NCBI RefSeq assembly: GCF_041360795.1
Contig: NZ_JBFUPW010000001.1
Location: 1,736,001 to 1,800,000 of the forward strand
Origin: Arthrobacter_E sp041360795
Lineage (GTDB): Bacteria; Actinomycetota; Actinomycetes; Actinomycetales; Micrococcaceae
DNA length: 64,000 bases
Direction: 5' to 3'
Shown here one piece after another: positions 42,768-51,772 of the stretch. Below the pieces are notes generated by a model, which did no database searches, was not told the DNA's origin, and worked only from the letters and a program-made list of their open reading frames with translations. The position numbers and the translations under genes were made by a program. How positions within the stretch are numbered: position 1 is the first letter of the stretch; each line of letters opens with the position of its first letter.

Positions 42768-43313
42768 ATGTCCCTGCAGATGCTCGGCAACGCACTTCTC
42801 GCTCTCGCGCTGATCGGCTGGATCGCCTACCGCCAGATGACGTGGCGGCCGGTCGACATCAGCCGCCTGTGGCGCACTCCGCTGGTGATGGGGGTCGTCG
42901 GGGTGGCCTTCCTGCTCAACACCGCCCCGCCGTCCTCGCTGAGTCCCCTGGATCTGGCGGTATTGGTCGTCGAGCTGGTCATCTCCCTCGGGATCGGCGC
43001 CGCCATGGGGCGCATCGCATCCTTCCGGCGTCTGGCGACTCCCGTCCGCAGCGGACGCAAAGGTGACTCACTGGCCACCTATGAATCGCGCACCGGTGGC
43101 TTGGGGCTGGCTCTGTGGTTCCTGGTGATCGTGGTGCGAGTCGGCGTGGACGTGCTGGCCGGGATGGCGGGCTCTCATCTGGCCGCCTCGACCGGGGTGA
43201 TCCTGCTGATGCTGGCCGCCAACCGCGCCGCCCGCACCTTCGTCTTCGCGGGACGCGTGGCACGGCAGTCCGCGGAGGCGTCGGCTCTGCCGAACCGCAC
43301 ACCTGCCGCATGA
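42768..43313 (+). CDS. Membrane protein, DUF1453-like, linked to a two-component system
   Basis: 181 residues with about five hydrophobic segments (near 5-22, 38-55, 60-78, 110-130 and 138-155). ATG 42768 follows a GAAAGG site. Its stop TGA lies inside the -10-like CATGAT of the histidine kinase gene seven bases downstream, so the three genes are probably co-expressed. It may be a target or partner of the kinase. The family assignment is tentative. Confidence 0.7.
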   Translation: MSLQMLGNALLALALIGWIAYRQMTWRPVDISRLWRTPLVMGVVGVAFLLNTAPPSSLSPLDLAVLVVELVISLGIGAAMGRIASFRRLATPVRSGRKGDSLATYESRTGGLGLALWFLVIVVRVGVDVLAGMAGSHLAASTGVILLMLAANRAARTFVFAGRVARQSAEASALPNRTPAA

Positions 43314-43314
43314 T
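43309..43314 (+). promoter_or_regulatory. -10-like element before the histidine kinase start
   Basis: CATGAT ends six bases before ATG 43321 and contains the stop codon of the upstream gene. Confidence 0.3.
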
Positions 43315-43320
43315 GGTCCT

Positions 43321-44469
43321 ATGAACACCGACGAACCGAGAGGCTGGTCCGCCCCGCTGCTGAATGTGATCGGCAGCGCCGTGGTGGGCTACGCCGTCTT
43401 CCGGATGGACGACGGCGGCCGGCCCCTCTGGGCGACGATCCTCGCGGGGCTGTCCCTGACCGCGTGGGCCGTCCGCGGCGTGTCCGGTCTCGTCCGGCGG
43501 GACCGGCGTGCGGATGTCCCGCTGGGACTCGTGGCAGCGCTCACCGGAGCCGCGTCGGCCGGCCCCACCGACGGCCTGACGGTCGTCCCGGCCGCGGTCG
43601 GCATCCTCATCGTGATCTCGGCTCCAGCCGTCCCGCTGGTCCGGGGCGTCGCGGCCGCTCTCGTGAGCTGCGCGCTCGTGGCGGTGAGCGGGGTGCCTGC
43701 GCACGCTTCGGTTCCCGCCGTCGTCACCATGATGGGCGGTCTGATCCTCGCAGCGGTCGGCGGGTTCAGCCGTCGGCAGTTCCGCGAGGCGGAGGCTCAG
43801 GCCACTCTTCTGCGGGAGCGTGAACTGGCGATGCGGCAGGAGGCGGAACGCGTCGCGATCGCCCGCGACCTGCATGACGTGCTGGCACACAGCCTCGGAG
43901 GGCTGGTTCTGCAGCTCGACGCCGCCGAGGCCCTGCTCGAAGCCGGCGACCAGGCCGCGGCGGCCGAGCGGGTCGCGGCCGCAAGGCGGCTGGCGTCCGA
44001 CGGGCTGAGCGAAGCCCGCCGCGCCGTCGCAACGCTGCGGGACCCGCAAGGAGCCGCGGTCACCCGGCCCGCCGGGTCGGACGCGGTGACTCCCGGCGTC
44101 GAGCAGCTCCTGCAGGCGCACCGTTCCCTCGGCGGAGTCGCGGACTTCGCCGAGACCGGGACGGCGCATCCGCTGAGCGATCGCGCGGCCGACGCCCTCC
44201 TGCGCGCGGTGCAGGAGGCTCTCAGCAATGCGCGCAGACACGCCCCCGGAGAGCCCGTGCGGGCCGGGCTCACCTGGAAGGAAGACACCGTGACCCTGAC
44301 CGTCTCCAACCCCCTCCCTGACACGGAACGGCTCGCGGGGGAATCCCCGGGCCGCGGCTATGGGCTGACCGGCATGCGGGAACGGTTCGAAGCGCTGGGG
44401 CCCGGATCGTCCGTGTGGACCGGGGTGCGGGGCGACCGCTTCGTCGTGATCGCGGAGGCTGCGCTGTGA
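43321..44469 (+). CDS. Sensor histidine kinase, NarL-type partner (HisKA_3)
   Basis: A 382-residue membrane kinase. Several short hydrophobic segments fill residues 15-148 without a clear extracellular domain, so it probably senses within or at the membrane (the intramembrane-sensing type). The dimerisation/phosphoacceptor block is ARDLHDVLAHSLGG with His185. The ATPase part has EALSNARRHA (N box) and GRGYGLTGMRERFEALGP (G box). The stop overlaps the GTG of the response regulator (GTGA). The signal is unknown. Confidence 0.9.
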   Translation: MNTDEPRGWSAPLLNVIGSAVVGYAVFRMDDGGRPLWATILAGLSLTAWAVRGVSGLVRRDRRADVPLGLVAALTGAASAGPTDGLTVVPAAVGILIVISAPAVPLVRGVAAALVSCALVAVSGVPAHASVPAVVTMMGGLILAAVGGFSRRQFREAEAQATLLRERELAMRQEAERVAIARDLHDVLAHSLGGLVLQLDAAEALLEAGDQAAAAERVAAARRLASDGLSEARRAVATLRDPQGAAVTRPAGSDAVTPGVEQLLQAHRSLGGVADFAETGTAHPLSDRAADALLRAVQEALSNARRHAPGEPVRAGLTWKEDTVTLTVSNPLPDTERLAGESPGRGYGLTGMRERFEALGPGSSVWTGVRGDRFVVIAEAAL

Positions 44470-45158
44470 CGAAGGATGCCGCACCGGCGGAACCCGTGAT
44501 CCGCATCGTGGTGGCGGATGACCAGGCCATCGTCCGCGATGGGCTGGTGACGGTGCTGCGTCTCGTGCCCGGGCTGGAGGTGGTGGCGGAGGCGGCGGAC
44601 GGAGAGGAGGCTGTCGCCCGGACCGCGGAGCTGCATCCGGATGTGGTCCTGATGGATCTGCGGATGCCGGGTCTCGACGGCGTCGGCGCGACGGCGAAGA
44701 TCACCGCGAGCTTCCCTGGCACGGCGGTCCTGGTCCTCACCACCTTCGCCGATGACGAGTCGATCCTCCGCGCCCTGACCGCCGGCGCACGAGGCTATCT
44801 GACCAAGGACGCCGGGCGAGCCGAACTGGCCGCGGCCGTGCGCGCCGTCGCCCGCGGTCAGTCGACCTTCGCTCCGGAGGTGAGCGCCGTCCTGGTCACC
44901 GCTCTCACCCAGGGCGCCGCCGCACCCGCTGACCCTCCCCGCACAGCCGACGACGCCGACGCCCTCCAAACGCGGTTCCCGCACCTCACGCGCCGGGAGG
45001 CCGAAGTTCTGGCGCTCGTCGCGGAAGGACTCAGCAATGGTGAGATCGCCGCGACGCTCTTCCTGGGGATCTCGACGGTCAAGACCCATATCAATTCGCT
45101 CTTCGCCAAGCTCGCCGTGCGGGACCGCGCCCAGGCGATCACCCTGGTGAGGTCGTGA
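44466..45158 (+). CDS. NarL/FixJ-family response regulator
   Basis: 230 residues. The receiver domain has the acidic pair VADDQ (Asp18-Asp19), the phosphoacceptor VLMDLRMPG (Asp64), the Thr in VLTTFAD and the Lys in YLTKDAG. A C-terminal LuxR-type helix-turn-helix (LTRREAEVLALVAEGLSNGEIA, then STVKTHINSLFAKL) follows. GTG 44466 overlaps the kinase stop. It is the partner of the preceding kinase. Confidence 0.93.
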   Translation: MTKDAAPAEPVIRIVVADDQAIVRDGLVTVLRLVPGLEVVAEAADGEEAVARTAELHPDVVLMDLRMPGLDGVGATAKITASFPGTAVLVLTTFADDESILRALTAGARGYLTKDAGRAELAAAVRAVARGQSTFAPEVSAVLVTALTQGAAAPADPPRTADDADALQTRFPHLTRREAEVLALVAEGLSNGEIAATLFLGISTVKTHINSLFAKLAVRDRAQAITLVRS

Positions 45159-45199
45159 TCGGCCGGGGTCCCCGGGCGCGTCGCGGGCCCGCCCGGGCC

Positions 45200-45205
45200 T
45201 AGCAT
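45200..45205 (+). promoter_or_regulatory. -10 element, leaderless GNAT transcript
   Basis: TAGCAT ends six bases before GTG 45212. Confidence 0.45.
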
Positions 45206-45211
45206 GGAGCT

Positions 45212-45778
45212 GTGCTGAGCCCCGAATATCCCGTCCACACCGACCGGCTCCTGCTGCGGCCCATGACCGTCCAGGACATCGACCCCATGCTGCGGTACAA
45301 GTCCCGGCCCGAGGTGGTCCGCTTCGTCCCCTACGGCCCCCTGACCCGGGAGGACATCGCCGAGCGGATCTCCGGACGCTGGGGCCGGACCGAGCTGACC
45401 GAACCGGGCCAGTCCCTCACGCTCGCCCTCGAGCAACGCGAGACCGGACGGCTGGTGGGCGACGCCGTCCTCTTCTGGCACAGCGCGGAACACCGCTCCG
45501 GCGAGGTCGGCTACATCCTCTCCCCCGAAGCCACGGGGCTCGGCTACGCCACCGAGGCCGCGACCGCGATCCTGCGTCTGGGATTCGACGGCCTGGGTCT
45601 GCACCGCATGGTCGCCCGGCTCGACGAGCGCAACACCGCCTCCGCGCGGGTGGCCGAGCGGCTCGGGATGCGGCACGAGGCCCGGCTCGTCCAGAACGAA
45701 TGGTTCAAGGGCGAATGGTCCACGGAGCTCGTGTTCGCGATGCTCGAGGACGAGTGGCGGGCCTCGCCGCTGCGCTGA
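45212..45778 (+). CDS. GNAT acetyltransferase, RimJ/RimL-like
   Basis: 188 residues. TDRLLLRPMTVQDIDPML opens the domain; GEVGYILSPEATGLGYATEA contains the acetyl-CoA loop, and NTASARVAERLGM is the usual late motif. Members acetylate N-termini of ribosomal proteins or small amines; the substrate is not visible. GTG 45212 has no ribosome site and fits a leaderless message. Confidence 0.85.
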   Translation: MLSPEYPVHTDRLLLRPMTVQDIDPMLRYKSRPEVVRFVPYGPLTREDIAERISGRWGRTELTEPGQSLTLALEQRETGRLVGDAVLFWHSAEHRSGEVGYILSPEATGLGYATEAATAILRLGFDGLGLHRMVARLDERNTASARVAERLGMRHEARLVQNEWFKGEWSTELVFAMLEDEWRASPLR

Positions 45779-45843
45779 AGGTCATCGCTGAGGCGCTGTC
45801 CGGTGTCCCGGCCGGAACCTGTTCCTCACCGGACCTCCGTCGC

Positions 45844-45849
45844 CTAGGC
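45844..45849 (+). promoter_or_regulatory. -10 element for the DUF1801 gene
   Basis: TAGGCT lies 33 bases before ATG 45883. The leader contains a GAGAGAGGACGAAG ribosome site. Confidence 0.4.
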
Positions 45850-45882
45850 TGAAAACGCCCCACCCGAGAGAGAGGACGAAGC

Positions 45883-46332
45883 ATGGCAGAGAAGGACAGC
45901 GGCCCCGCCTTCAGCGACGAGGAACGCGCCGCGATGAAGGAACGCTCGCGGGAGGTCAAAGCCTCGCGCGGCAAGAACAAGGCCACGCCGGAGGAACTGG
46001 CGGCCGAAGTCGAGGAGAAGATCGCCTCCATGGACGAACCGGACCGGGTTCTGGCGGAGAAGGTCCACCAGATCGTCCTGGAGCACGCGCCTCAGCTCAG
46101 CCCCAAGCTCTGGTACGGCATGCAGAGCTACGCGAATAAGGCCGGGAAGTCGGTCCTGTTCTTCCAGGACGCGAAGAAATTCAAGGCCCGCTACGCCACG
46201 CTGGGCTTCCAGGAGAGCGCGACCCTGGACGACGGTGACCTGTGGCCCACGTCGTACGCCCTCACGAAACTCACGCCGGCGGTCGAGGCGAAGATCGTGG
46301 AGCTGGTCAAACGCGCGACGGCGGAGGGCTAG
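45883..46332 (+). CDS. DUF1801-family protein
   Basis: 149 residues. The basic, Lys/Glu-rich N-terminal third is probably helical. The DUF1801 core is visible as LSPKLWYGMQSYANKAGKSVLFFQDAKKFKARYATLGF-type sequence and the DDGDLWPTSYALTKL ending. Relatives include YdhG/YjbR-like small proteins of unknown function. It is cytoplasmic and monocistronic. Confidence 0.78.
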   Translation: MAEKDSGPAFSDEERAAMKERSREVKASRGKNKATPEELAAEVEEKIASMDEPDRVLAEKVHQIVLEHAPQLSPKLWYGMQSYANKAGKSVLFFQDAKKFKARYATLGFQESATLDDGDLWPTSYALTKLTPAVEAKIVELVKRATAEG

Positions 46333-46553
46333 GTCCGGCGAGCATCCCCCGGGGGCGACGCGACGCCTTGGAACACTGCACCGCTGTAGACGGGTCGTAG
46401 GCCACAAGGAGTGGAGGGGTTTTTGATCCAGCCGCGTGCTGTCCGGGTGTTTGGAGAATCGGTGCGGTCGGCGACGGTTGGCCGTGACCCCGTCCCCGGT
46501 AACTGAGTCGAGTGGTCCGGAATCATGGGCACGTCGTTTACGTTGCCGCCGGT

Positions 46554-47546
46554 ATGCAGACGTCACGCCCCGACACCATCCTGCCCGCCGATGTCCCGTT
46601 CGGAGAATCGCGACGCGTCGTGTTCCGCCGCTTCGGAGGGCCCGAGGTTCTCGAACTCGAGACGCGCCCGATCCCTGTGCCGGATGACGGCCAGGTGCGC
46701 GTGCGGGTCCTCGCGGCCGGAGTGAATCCGGTTGACTGGAAGCTGTTCAGCGGGAAGCCGATGCGTGACCCCTACGAGCGCCATCTCCCCTCGGGAAATG
46801 GCTACGACTTTTCCGGCATCATCGATTCCGTAGGAGTCGGGGTCACCGGCTGGGCTCCCGGCGATGCCGTATTCGGAGGTCTCCGATACGAGGCCCAGGC
46901 CGATCACCTGATCGTCGATCCCGCCCAACTCGCGCGAGTGCCCGCCGGGCTGGACCTCATCGAGGCCGGGGCCCTCAATGTGGTCGGCCGCACGGCACAC
47001 GCCGCAGTCGTTTCCCAACAGATCCAGTACGGCGAGACAGTGCTGGTCAGTGGCGCCGCAGGAGGTGTTGGCTTTCTCACGGCACAGCTCTGCGTCGCAG
47101 CCGGCGCCCGGGTGATCGGAACGGCGAGCCGGACCTGGCACGATCAGCTGGCCGCAGCGGGAATTCATCCAGTGGAGTACGGCCCCGATCTGATCACCCG
47201 GCTGCGCACGCTCGCACCCCAGGGTATCGATGCCGCACTCGATACCGTCGGACATGGCACGGTCGAGACTGCGCTCGCACTCGGCGTCGACGACCGCCGC
47301 ATCAACACGATCGCGGACTACGACGCCCGCGAGAAGTATGGAGTCGCCGGCGTCGGTGGGGCCGCCGCCGGTGTGGCCGAACTTGAGGAGATCGGGCAAC
47401 GCATCGCGGCTGGAGAGCTCACCCTGCCGATCTCAGCAACCTTCGGCCTCGAGGACGTCCGATGTGCCTACCGGGCATCGATCCAGGGCCACGTCCACGG
47501 GAAGATCGTCATCACCACGGGGCCTTCCTGGCCGACAGCCCCTTAA
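46554..47546 (+). CDS. NADP-dependent quinone-oxidoreductase-like enzyme (MDR superfamily)
   Basis: About 330 residues. VVFRRFGGPEVLELE opens the GroES-like domain, followed by AAGVNPVDWKL, GYDFSGIIDSVG, and the nucleotide loop VSGAAGGVGFLTAQL near residue 164. The catalytic zinc ligands of alcohol dehydrogenases are missing, so it is a quinone- or enal-reductase type. The frame is open from GTG 46512, but ATG 46554 is the likely start (a TACGTT lies nine bases upstream). By eye it is a little richer in A and T than its neighbours, a possible sign of recent arrival. A hairpin follows. Confidence 0.82.
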   Translation: MQTSRPDTILPADVPFGESRRVVFRRFGGPEVLELETRPIPVPDDGQVRVRVLAAGVNPVDWKLFSGKPMRDPYERHLPSGNGYDFSGIIDSVGVGVTGWAPGDAVFGGLRYEAQADHLIVDPAQLARVPAGLDLIEAGALNVVGRTAHAAVVSQQIQYGETVLVSGAAGGVGFLTAQLCVAAGARVIGTASRTWHDQLAAAGIHPVEYGPDLITRLRTLAPQGIDAALDTVGHGTVETALALGVDDRRINTIADYDAREKYGVAGVGGAAAGVAELEEIGQRIAAGELTLPISATFGLEDVRCAYRASIQGHVHGKIVITTGPSWPTAP

Positions 47547-47551
47547 AACAC

Positions 47552-47579
47552 CGCAGGGCCGGTGAAAACCGGCCCTGCG
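47552..47579. terminator. Bidirectional terminator
   Basis: Twelve-base perfect arms (47552-47563 and 47568-47579) with a GAAA tetraloop, between convergent genes. Confidence 0.85.
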
Positions 47580-47595
47580 ATGGAAACTGAGAGTC

Positions 47596-47799
47596 TCAGA
47601 GAGGCTGAATGTCTGCAGCCTGCGGGCCCTTGGGGCCCTGCTGAACCTCGAAGGAGACCTTCTGGTTCTCTTCGAGGGAGCGGTAGCCCGAGGAGTTGAT
47701 CGCGGAGAAGTGCGCGAACACGTCCTGGCTGCCGTCATCGGGGGAAATGAAGCCGAAGCCCTTTTCCGCGTTAAACCACTTCACTGTACCTGTAGCCAT
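47596..47799 (-). CDS. Cold-shock protein, CspA family
   Basis: A 67-residue single-domain OB-fold RNA chaperone. RNP1 is KGFGFI and RNP2 is VFAHF. It starts MATGTVKWFNAEKG. A GAGGA ribosome site lies about eight bases upstream, and the roughly 140-base region before it is A+T-rich relative to the window, fitting a long cold-shock leader. No matching regulatory structure was resolved. Confidence 0.95.
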   Translation of the reverse strand: MATGTVKWFNAEKGFGFISPDDGSQDVFAHFSAINSSGYRSLEENQKVSFEVQQGPKGPQAADIQPL

Positions 47800-47937
47800 A
47801 ATTCAGTCCTCACTGAAGGGGAGGTTGATCCCGACGTTCGGGCCTCCGGTGTGGGGTGTTCTCCACCGATGCTTCAGAAAGGAACGGTCCGAAGACCGCA
47901 ATTACTGAAATACGAAATGCCAAACACAACAACACGT

Positions 47938-49560
47938 TCAGTCTACAGGAGTCCGACTCAATTGCACCACTCTGAGACTGATCCAGAGCATGAGCCCGTC
48001 GTCAGCGTGACGGAGATCCACACCGAACAACTCCTGGATCCGCTTCAACCGGTACCGGAGCGTGTTCTGGTGGAGGGAGAGCTCGGCCGCCGTGAGCGCT
48101 GAATCACGGCCCGCTTCGAGGTACGTGAGAAGCGTCCGGGCATACTCGCTCCCGTGCCCGTCGTCATGACGGACCATCTCCAGAGCCACAGGGGAGAAAA
48201 GTTGCTCCTTCGTCTGGAGGAACGCTCCGAGCTCCAGAAGGGCCAGCCTGCTGTGCAGATCGGACGCGGCCACGAAGCCCTCTCCGTCCGGGTCGAGGAG
48301 CAGCAGCGCCTGCTCGGCGGCATGCCGTGAGGTGGCGATGGCGGTCACCGATTCCACGGACGTGCCCAGGGCGGCCCGGAGCGTCACACCGAGAGCTCCG
48401 GAGGTCCGGTCCATGACACGAAGGGACAGAGTGCGGAGCGCCGCCTGTTCCTTCGCGCCGACCTCGCCGAGCACGGCGTAGACCACCCCGTCCTCCTCCA
48501 CGCACCACGTCCCCCGGCGCTGCGATTCCGCCAGCGTGCTCACCAGGTCGGTCAGGCGGGTCAGGGTGACCGCATCCGCGCCCGGGGTGGGGTCGGCCTC
48601 GAACGCGAGCACGGCGAAGGGTGGCCGCAGCCCGAGATTGAGGTGGCGCGCGACCAGTGGGGCGTCGTCGTCGCCGTGGATCAGCCGGCGCAAGCCTTCT
48701 GAACGGCGCAGGCGGGCCAGGTCGCGGCCGCTGCGGGCCCGGAGCAAGTGGAGCGCCGCAATGTCGGCGGCGCGTTCGAGGGCGGCTGCGGCGTCGTCCG
48801 GGAGGTCATCGCCGGGGTCCACCACCCACACTGAGCCGAGCGGCTCGTTCCCGGCGCGGACCGCGACCGCCAGTCGGCCCATCGCATCGCCCGAACCCGG
48901 AATCCGCACGGCCCCGCGTGCGCGGAAGACCGAGGCGTACTGCGCGGCGTTCTCCGGGAGATGCGGGACCTGACGCCCCAGGATGCCTTGCTGGCGGTCC
49001 GGGTCGATCGGCTGATCAGGCAGCGTGGAATAGGCGAGAACCTCCTCCTGAAGATTCTCGATCGTCGTGGCGCCGCCCACCATGGCGGCGATGGCGTTGG
49101 CGAGGGCGAACAGGTCTCCCGCGCCCAGAGCGGCAGGGGCGCCGCCGGCCTCGGCGACCGCGCCCAGGGCCGATTCCAGCAGCGTGTCGAGCTGCCGCCA
49201 CGACAGTTCCCCCTCCACCACGAGCACGGCGACGCCGGCCGATTCCGCCTCAGCGCTCAGACGCCGGGTCACGTCGGGCTCCGCCGCCGGTCTCGCCATC
49301 CTTTTGAGCACGACGGCGGCATAGCCGGCTTCCGCCGCGCCCCGCAGGGTGGACGCGGCCTCGACCTCCGTGACTCCGACGCCGAGGAGCAGACCGCCGG
49401 GCGAGGCCCGGAGCGATTCCAGAGGGTCCAGGATCACCGGGCTCGACAAGGTGAGCACCCTGTCCGGACCCACATGGTCCACGGCGAGGCCGGACGAGTC
49501 CAGCACCGCGGCGAGGTCGCGCACGGAGCGCGCGGCAGGGCTGTGATCGATCGATTCCAT
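47938..49560 (-). CDS. PucR/CdaR-family transcriptional regulator
   Basis: A 540-residue activator-type regulator. The N-terminal PucR-like domain (VLTLSSPVILDPLESLRASPGGLLL region) is followed by a GGDEF-like middle and the C-terminal PucR helix-turn-helix (TAAELSLHQNTLRYRLKRIQELFGVDL). Relatives control purine or amino-acid breakdown. It is divergent from the GNAT/epimerase pair, which it probably regulates. GGGAGAGCCC precedes ATG 49560. The cold-shock gene lies downstream on the same strand but has its own leader. Confidence 0.87.
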   Translation of the reverse strand: MESIDHSPAARSVRDLAAVLDSSGLAVDHVGPDRVLTLSSPVILDPLESLRASPGGLLLGVGVTEVEAASTLRGAAEAGYAAVVLKRMARPAAEPDVTRRLSAEAESAGVAVLVVEGELSWRQLDTLLESALGAVAEAGGAPAALGAGDLFALANAIAAMVGGATTIENLQEEVLAYSTLPDQPIDPDRQQGILGRQVPHLPENAAQYASVFRARGAVRIPGSGDAMGRLAVAVRAGNEPLGSVWVVDPGDDLPDDAAAALERAADIAALHLLRARSGRDLARLRRSEGLRRLIHGDDDAPLVARHLNLGLRPPFAVLAFEADPTPGADAVTLTRLTDLVSTLAESQRRGTWCVEEDGVVYAVLGEVGAKEQAALRTLSLRVMDRTSGALGVTLRAALGTSVESVTAIATSRHAAEQALLLLDPDGEGFVAASDLHSRLALLELGAFLQTKEQLFSPVALEMVRHDDGHGSEYARTLLTYLEAGRDSALTAAELSLHQNTLRYRLKRIQELFGVDLRHADDGLMLWISLRVVQLSRTPVD

Positions 49561-49704
49561 GGGCTCTCCCGGGTCTGGCTGCCGTCAGGTGTCCGGACGC
49601 ACCGGCGCGACGGTCCGCATTTGGTGGTGCAGCACGATGAATTGACACGATCTTAGTGCTCTTCACCGAAGCCTGGACGCACACCCGTCCGCCAGAGTGG
49701 AAGC

Positions 49705-50604
49705 ATGTCTTCCTTCTCCTCCCCCCATCCGTTGACGGCTCAGGCGCAGCGCGCCGCGCACAGCGCCGCCGACGCCGCCGGTGTGACTGTCCGTGATGAG
49801 CACGACCTCGAACGTCATCGCGAGATCGAAGCGCTCCTGGTGTCCATCTGGGGCATGTCCCCGCAAGGCGCTCCCATCCCGTTCGACGTGCTGCGGGGCA
49901 TCTCGCACGCGGGCTGCAACATCTCCACTGCTTATCTGCCCGATGGACGCGTCTGCGGCGCAGCGGTCGCGCTCGTCACCCCGGAACACGGCGGCTACTC
50001 GCTCATCGCCGGGGTGGCTCAGGACATCGGCGACAAGGGGGTGGGCTTCGCCCTCAAGCAGCACCAGAGGGCCTGGTGCCTGGAGCGCGGCATCGAGACC
50101 ATGAGCTGGACTTTCGATCCGCTCGTGAGCCGGAACGCCCGATTCAATCTGGCCAAGCTGGGCGCGCACGTCACCGAGTACACCCGGAATTTCTACGGGA
50201 TCATGGACGACGAGATCAACGCCCAGGACGAGAGCGACCGCCTGGTGGCCGTGTGGCCGCTCGCGAGCGACGACGCCGTGGCCTGCAGCGAAGGCCACCC
50301 CCGCGACGTCGAGCTCCCCTCCAGCCTCGACGCCACCGTCCTCGGCACCGGCCCGGACGGCGAGGCGCACCTGCTCCAGGCGGAGGACACGCTGTGGGCT
50401 CGGGCACCCCGGGACATCGTCGCCTTGCGTGGGCAGGCCCCTGACCTGGCAGCGGCCTGGCGCCGGGAGCTGAGGGACGTCTTCGAACCCGCGTTTGCTG
50501 CGGGACGGATCGCCGACGGTGTGACGCGCGACGGCTGGTACCGCCTCTCCCCCGCCCCGGCGGCCGTGTCCACCACACTCGACGATCTGGAGAACGCACG
50601 ATGA
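49705..50604 (+). CDS. GNAT-like N-acyltransferase paired with an enolase-superfamily enzyme
   Basis: 299 residues. The first 180 resemble COG3375 acetyltransferases: IEALLVSIWGMSPQG, GAAVALVTPEHGGYSLIAGVAQDIGDKGVGFALKQHQR-type acyl-CoA loop, and TFDPLVSRNARFNLAKLG. A C-terminal 110-residue part has no clear motif. In firmicutes and actinobacteria, such genes sit beside N-succinylamino-acid racemase/dipeptide epimerase genes. There the acyltransferase primes a D-amino acid for racemisation. The stop overlaps the epimerase ATG (ATGA), strong evidence for joint function. Confidence 0.82.
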   Translation: MSSFSSPHPLTAQAQRAAHSAADAAGVTVRDEHDLERHREIEALLVSIWGMSPQGAPIPFDVLRGISHAGCNISTAYLPDGRVCGAAVALVTPEHGGYSLIAGVAQDIGDKGVGFALKQHQRAWCLERGIETMSWTFDPLVSRNARFNLAKLGAHVTEYTRNFYGIMDDEINAQDESDRLVAVWPLASDDAVACSEGHPRDVELPSSLDATVLGTGPDGEAHLLQAEDTLWARAPRDIVALRGQAPDLAAAWRRELRDVFEPAFAAGRIADGVTRDGWYRLSPAPAAVSTTLDDLENAR

Positions 50605-51713
50605 AGATCACCAAGGCCTCCGTCTCCCTGCTGGAGGTTCCGCTGAAGGAACCGTTCGTGGTGTCCTACGACACGTACGCCACCATGCCCAGCATCGTGC
50701 TGACCCTGGAGACCGACGACGGCCTGGTCGGTTTCGGCGAGAGCGTGCCGGACGCGCACGTCACGGGCGAGACTCCCGGAGGCGCGGTGGAGGCCTTGCG
50801 CACCCTGCTGCTGCCGGCCGTCCTCGGTCTGGACCCGCGGGACATCACCGCGATCCACCAGCGGATGGACGCGGCGCTGAAGGGCAACGGATCGGCCAAG
50901 GCGGCCGTCGACATCGCCTGCTGGGACCTCGCGGGCAAGGCCTCGGACCGCCCGGTCTACGCACTGCTTGGGGGACGGAAGCCGGAGAACCCCACGATCG
51001 CTCGCGTCATGAGCATCCTCTCCCCCGACACCCTGGCCGCTCAGGCCGTGGAGGCACGGGACGAGGGATTCCGTCACCTCAAGATGAAGCTCGGCGGCCG
51101 GGACGGGCTCGACGTCGAGCGGGTCCGGGCGGTGCGCGCCGCGATCGGGCACGACCTCGCCATCCGGGTGGACGCCAACCAGGGCTGGGGCGACCCCGCC
51201 ACCGCGATCGAGATGATCCGGGAACTCGAGCCGTTCGGGATCGACTGGGTGGAGCAGCCCATCCGGGCGGATGACGTGGACGGGTTCGAACTGATCAGAG
51301 CCCAGGTCGGAGCCCGGCTGATGGCGGACGAGGCGGTGGTGTCCCAGGCCGACCTCGCCCGCTTCGTCAAGGCCCGTAGCGTGGACATGGTGAATCTCAA
51401 GCTCCAGAAGAGCGGCGGCATCACCCCGTGCCACCGTCTGGCCACCCAGGCCGAACTCGCCGGTTTCTCGGTCCAGGTGGGGTCGATGCTGGAGACGAGC
51501 ATCGCCTCCGCGGCCGGATACCACCTGGCCCTGGCCCACCCGGCGATCGTGTCCACGGAGCTCTCGGGTCCGGTCAAGTTCACCCGCGAGCCGGGGAATC
51601 TCGAGTTCCGCATCCCTGAGGTCCTGGTGTCCGACCGGCCGGGTCTCGGCGTGGACGTCGATCCGGACGTGATGGAGGACCTGACAGTGGACCACTGGGA
51701 GGTCTCCGCCTGA
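50601..51713 (+). CDS. Dipeptide epimerase / N-acylamino-acid racemase, enolase superfamily
   Basis: 370 residues with the full muconate-lactonising-subgroup active site: KMK (Lys161, Lys163) as one general base, metal ligands Asp191 (VDANQGW), Glu218 (WVEQP) and Asp243 (MADEAV), and Lys267 (NLKLQK) as the opposite base. This is the pattern of L-Ala-D/L-Glu epimerases and N-succinylamino-acid racemases. The coupled acyltransferase favours the N-acylamino-acid role, which would turn D-amino acids to L-forms after acylation. Cytoplasmic. A hydrolase for the final step is not seen next to it. Confidence 0.88.
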   Translation: MKITKASVSLLEVPLKEPFVVSYDTYATMPSIVLTLETDDGLVGFGESVPDAHVTGETPGGAVEALRTLLLPAVLGLDPRDITAIHQRMDAALKGNGSAKAAVDIACWDLAGKASDRPVYALLGGRKPENPTIARVMSILSPDTLAAQAVEARDEGFRHLKMKLGGRDGLDVERVRAVRAAIGHDLAIRVDANQGWGDPATAIEMIRELEPFGIDWVEQPIRADDVDGFELIRAQVGARLMADEAVVSQADLARFVKARSVDMVNLKLQKSGGITPCHRLATQAELAGFSVQVGSMLETSIASAAGYHLALAHPAIVSTELSGPVKFTREPGNLEFRIPEVLVSDRPGLGVDVDPDVMEDLTVDHWEVSA

Positions 51714-51720
51714 GAGGTCG

Positions 51721-51757
51721 GGCCGGCGGCCGCGGGGTTCAACCCTCGGCCCCGGCC
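51721..51757. terminator. Imperfect hairpin between convergent genes
   Basis: A G+C-rich inverted repeat (GGCCG and GGG against CCC and CGGCC, with a mismatch), between the epimerase and a small membrane-protein gene. Probably a terminator. Confidence 0.4.
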
Positions 51758-51772
51758 GAACACTCTGACCGG

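Noticed and set aside
49642..49647. TTGACA as a sigma-70 -35 box before the GNAT gene.
   Set aside because: No acceptable -10 lies 16-19 bases downstream on that strand.
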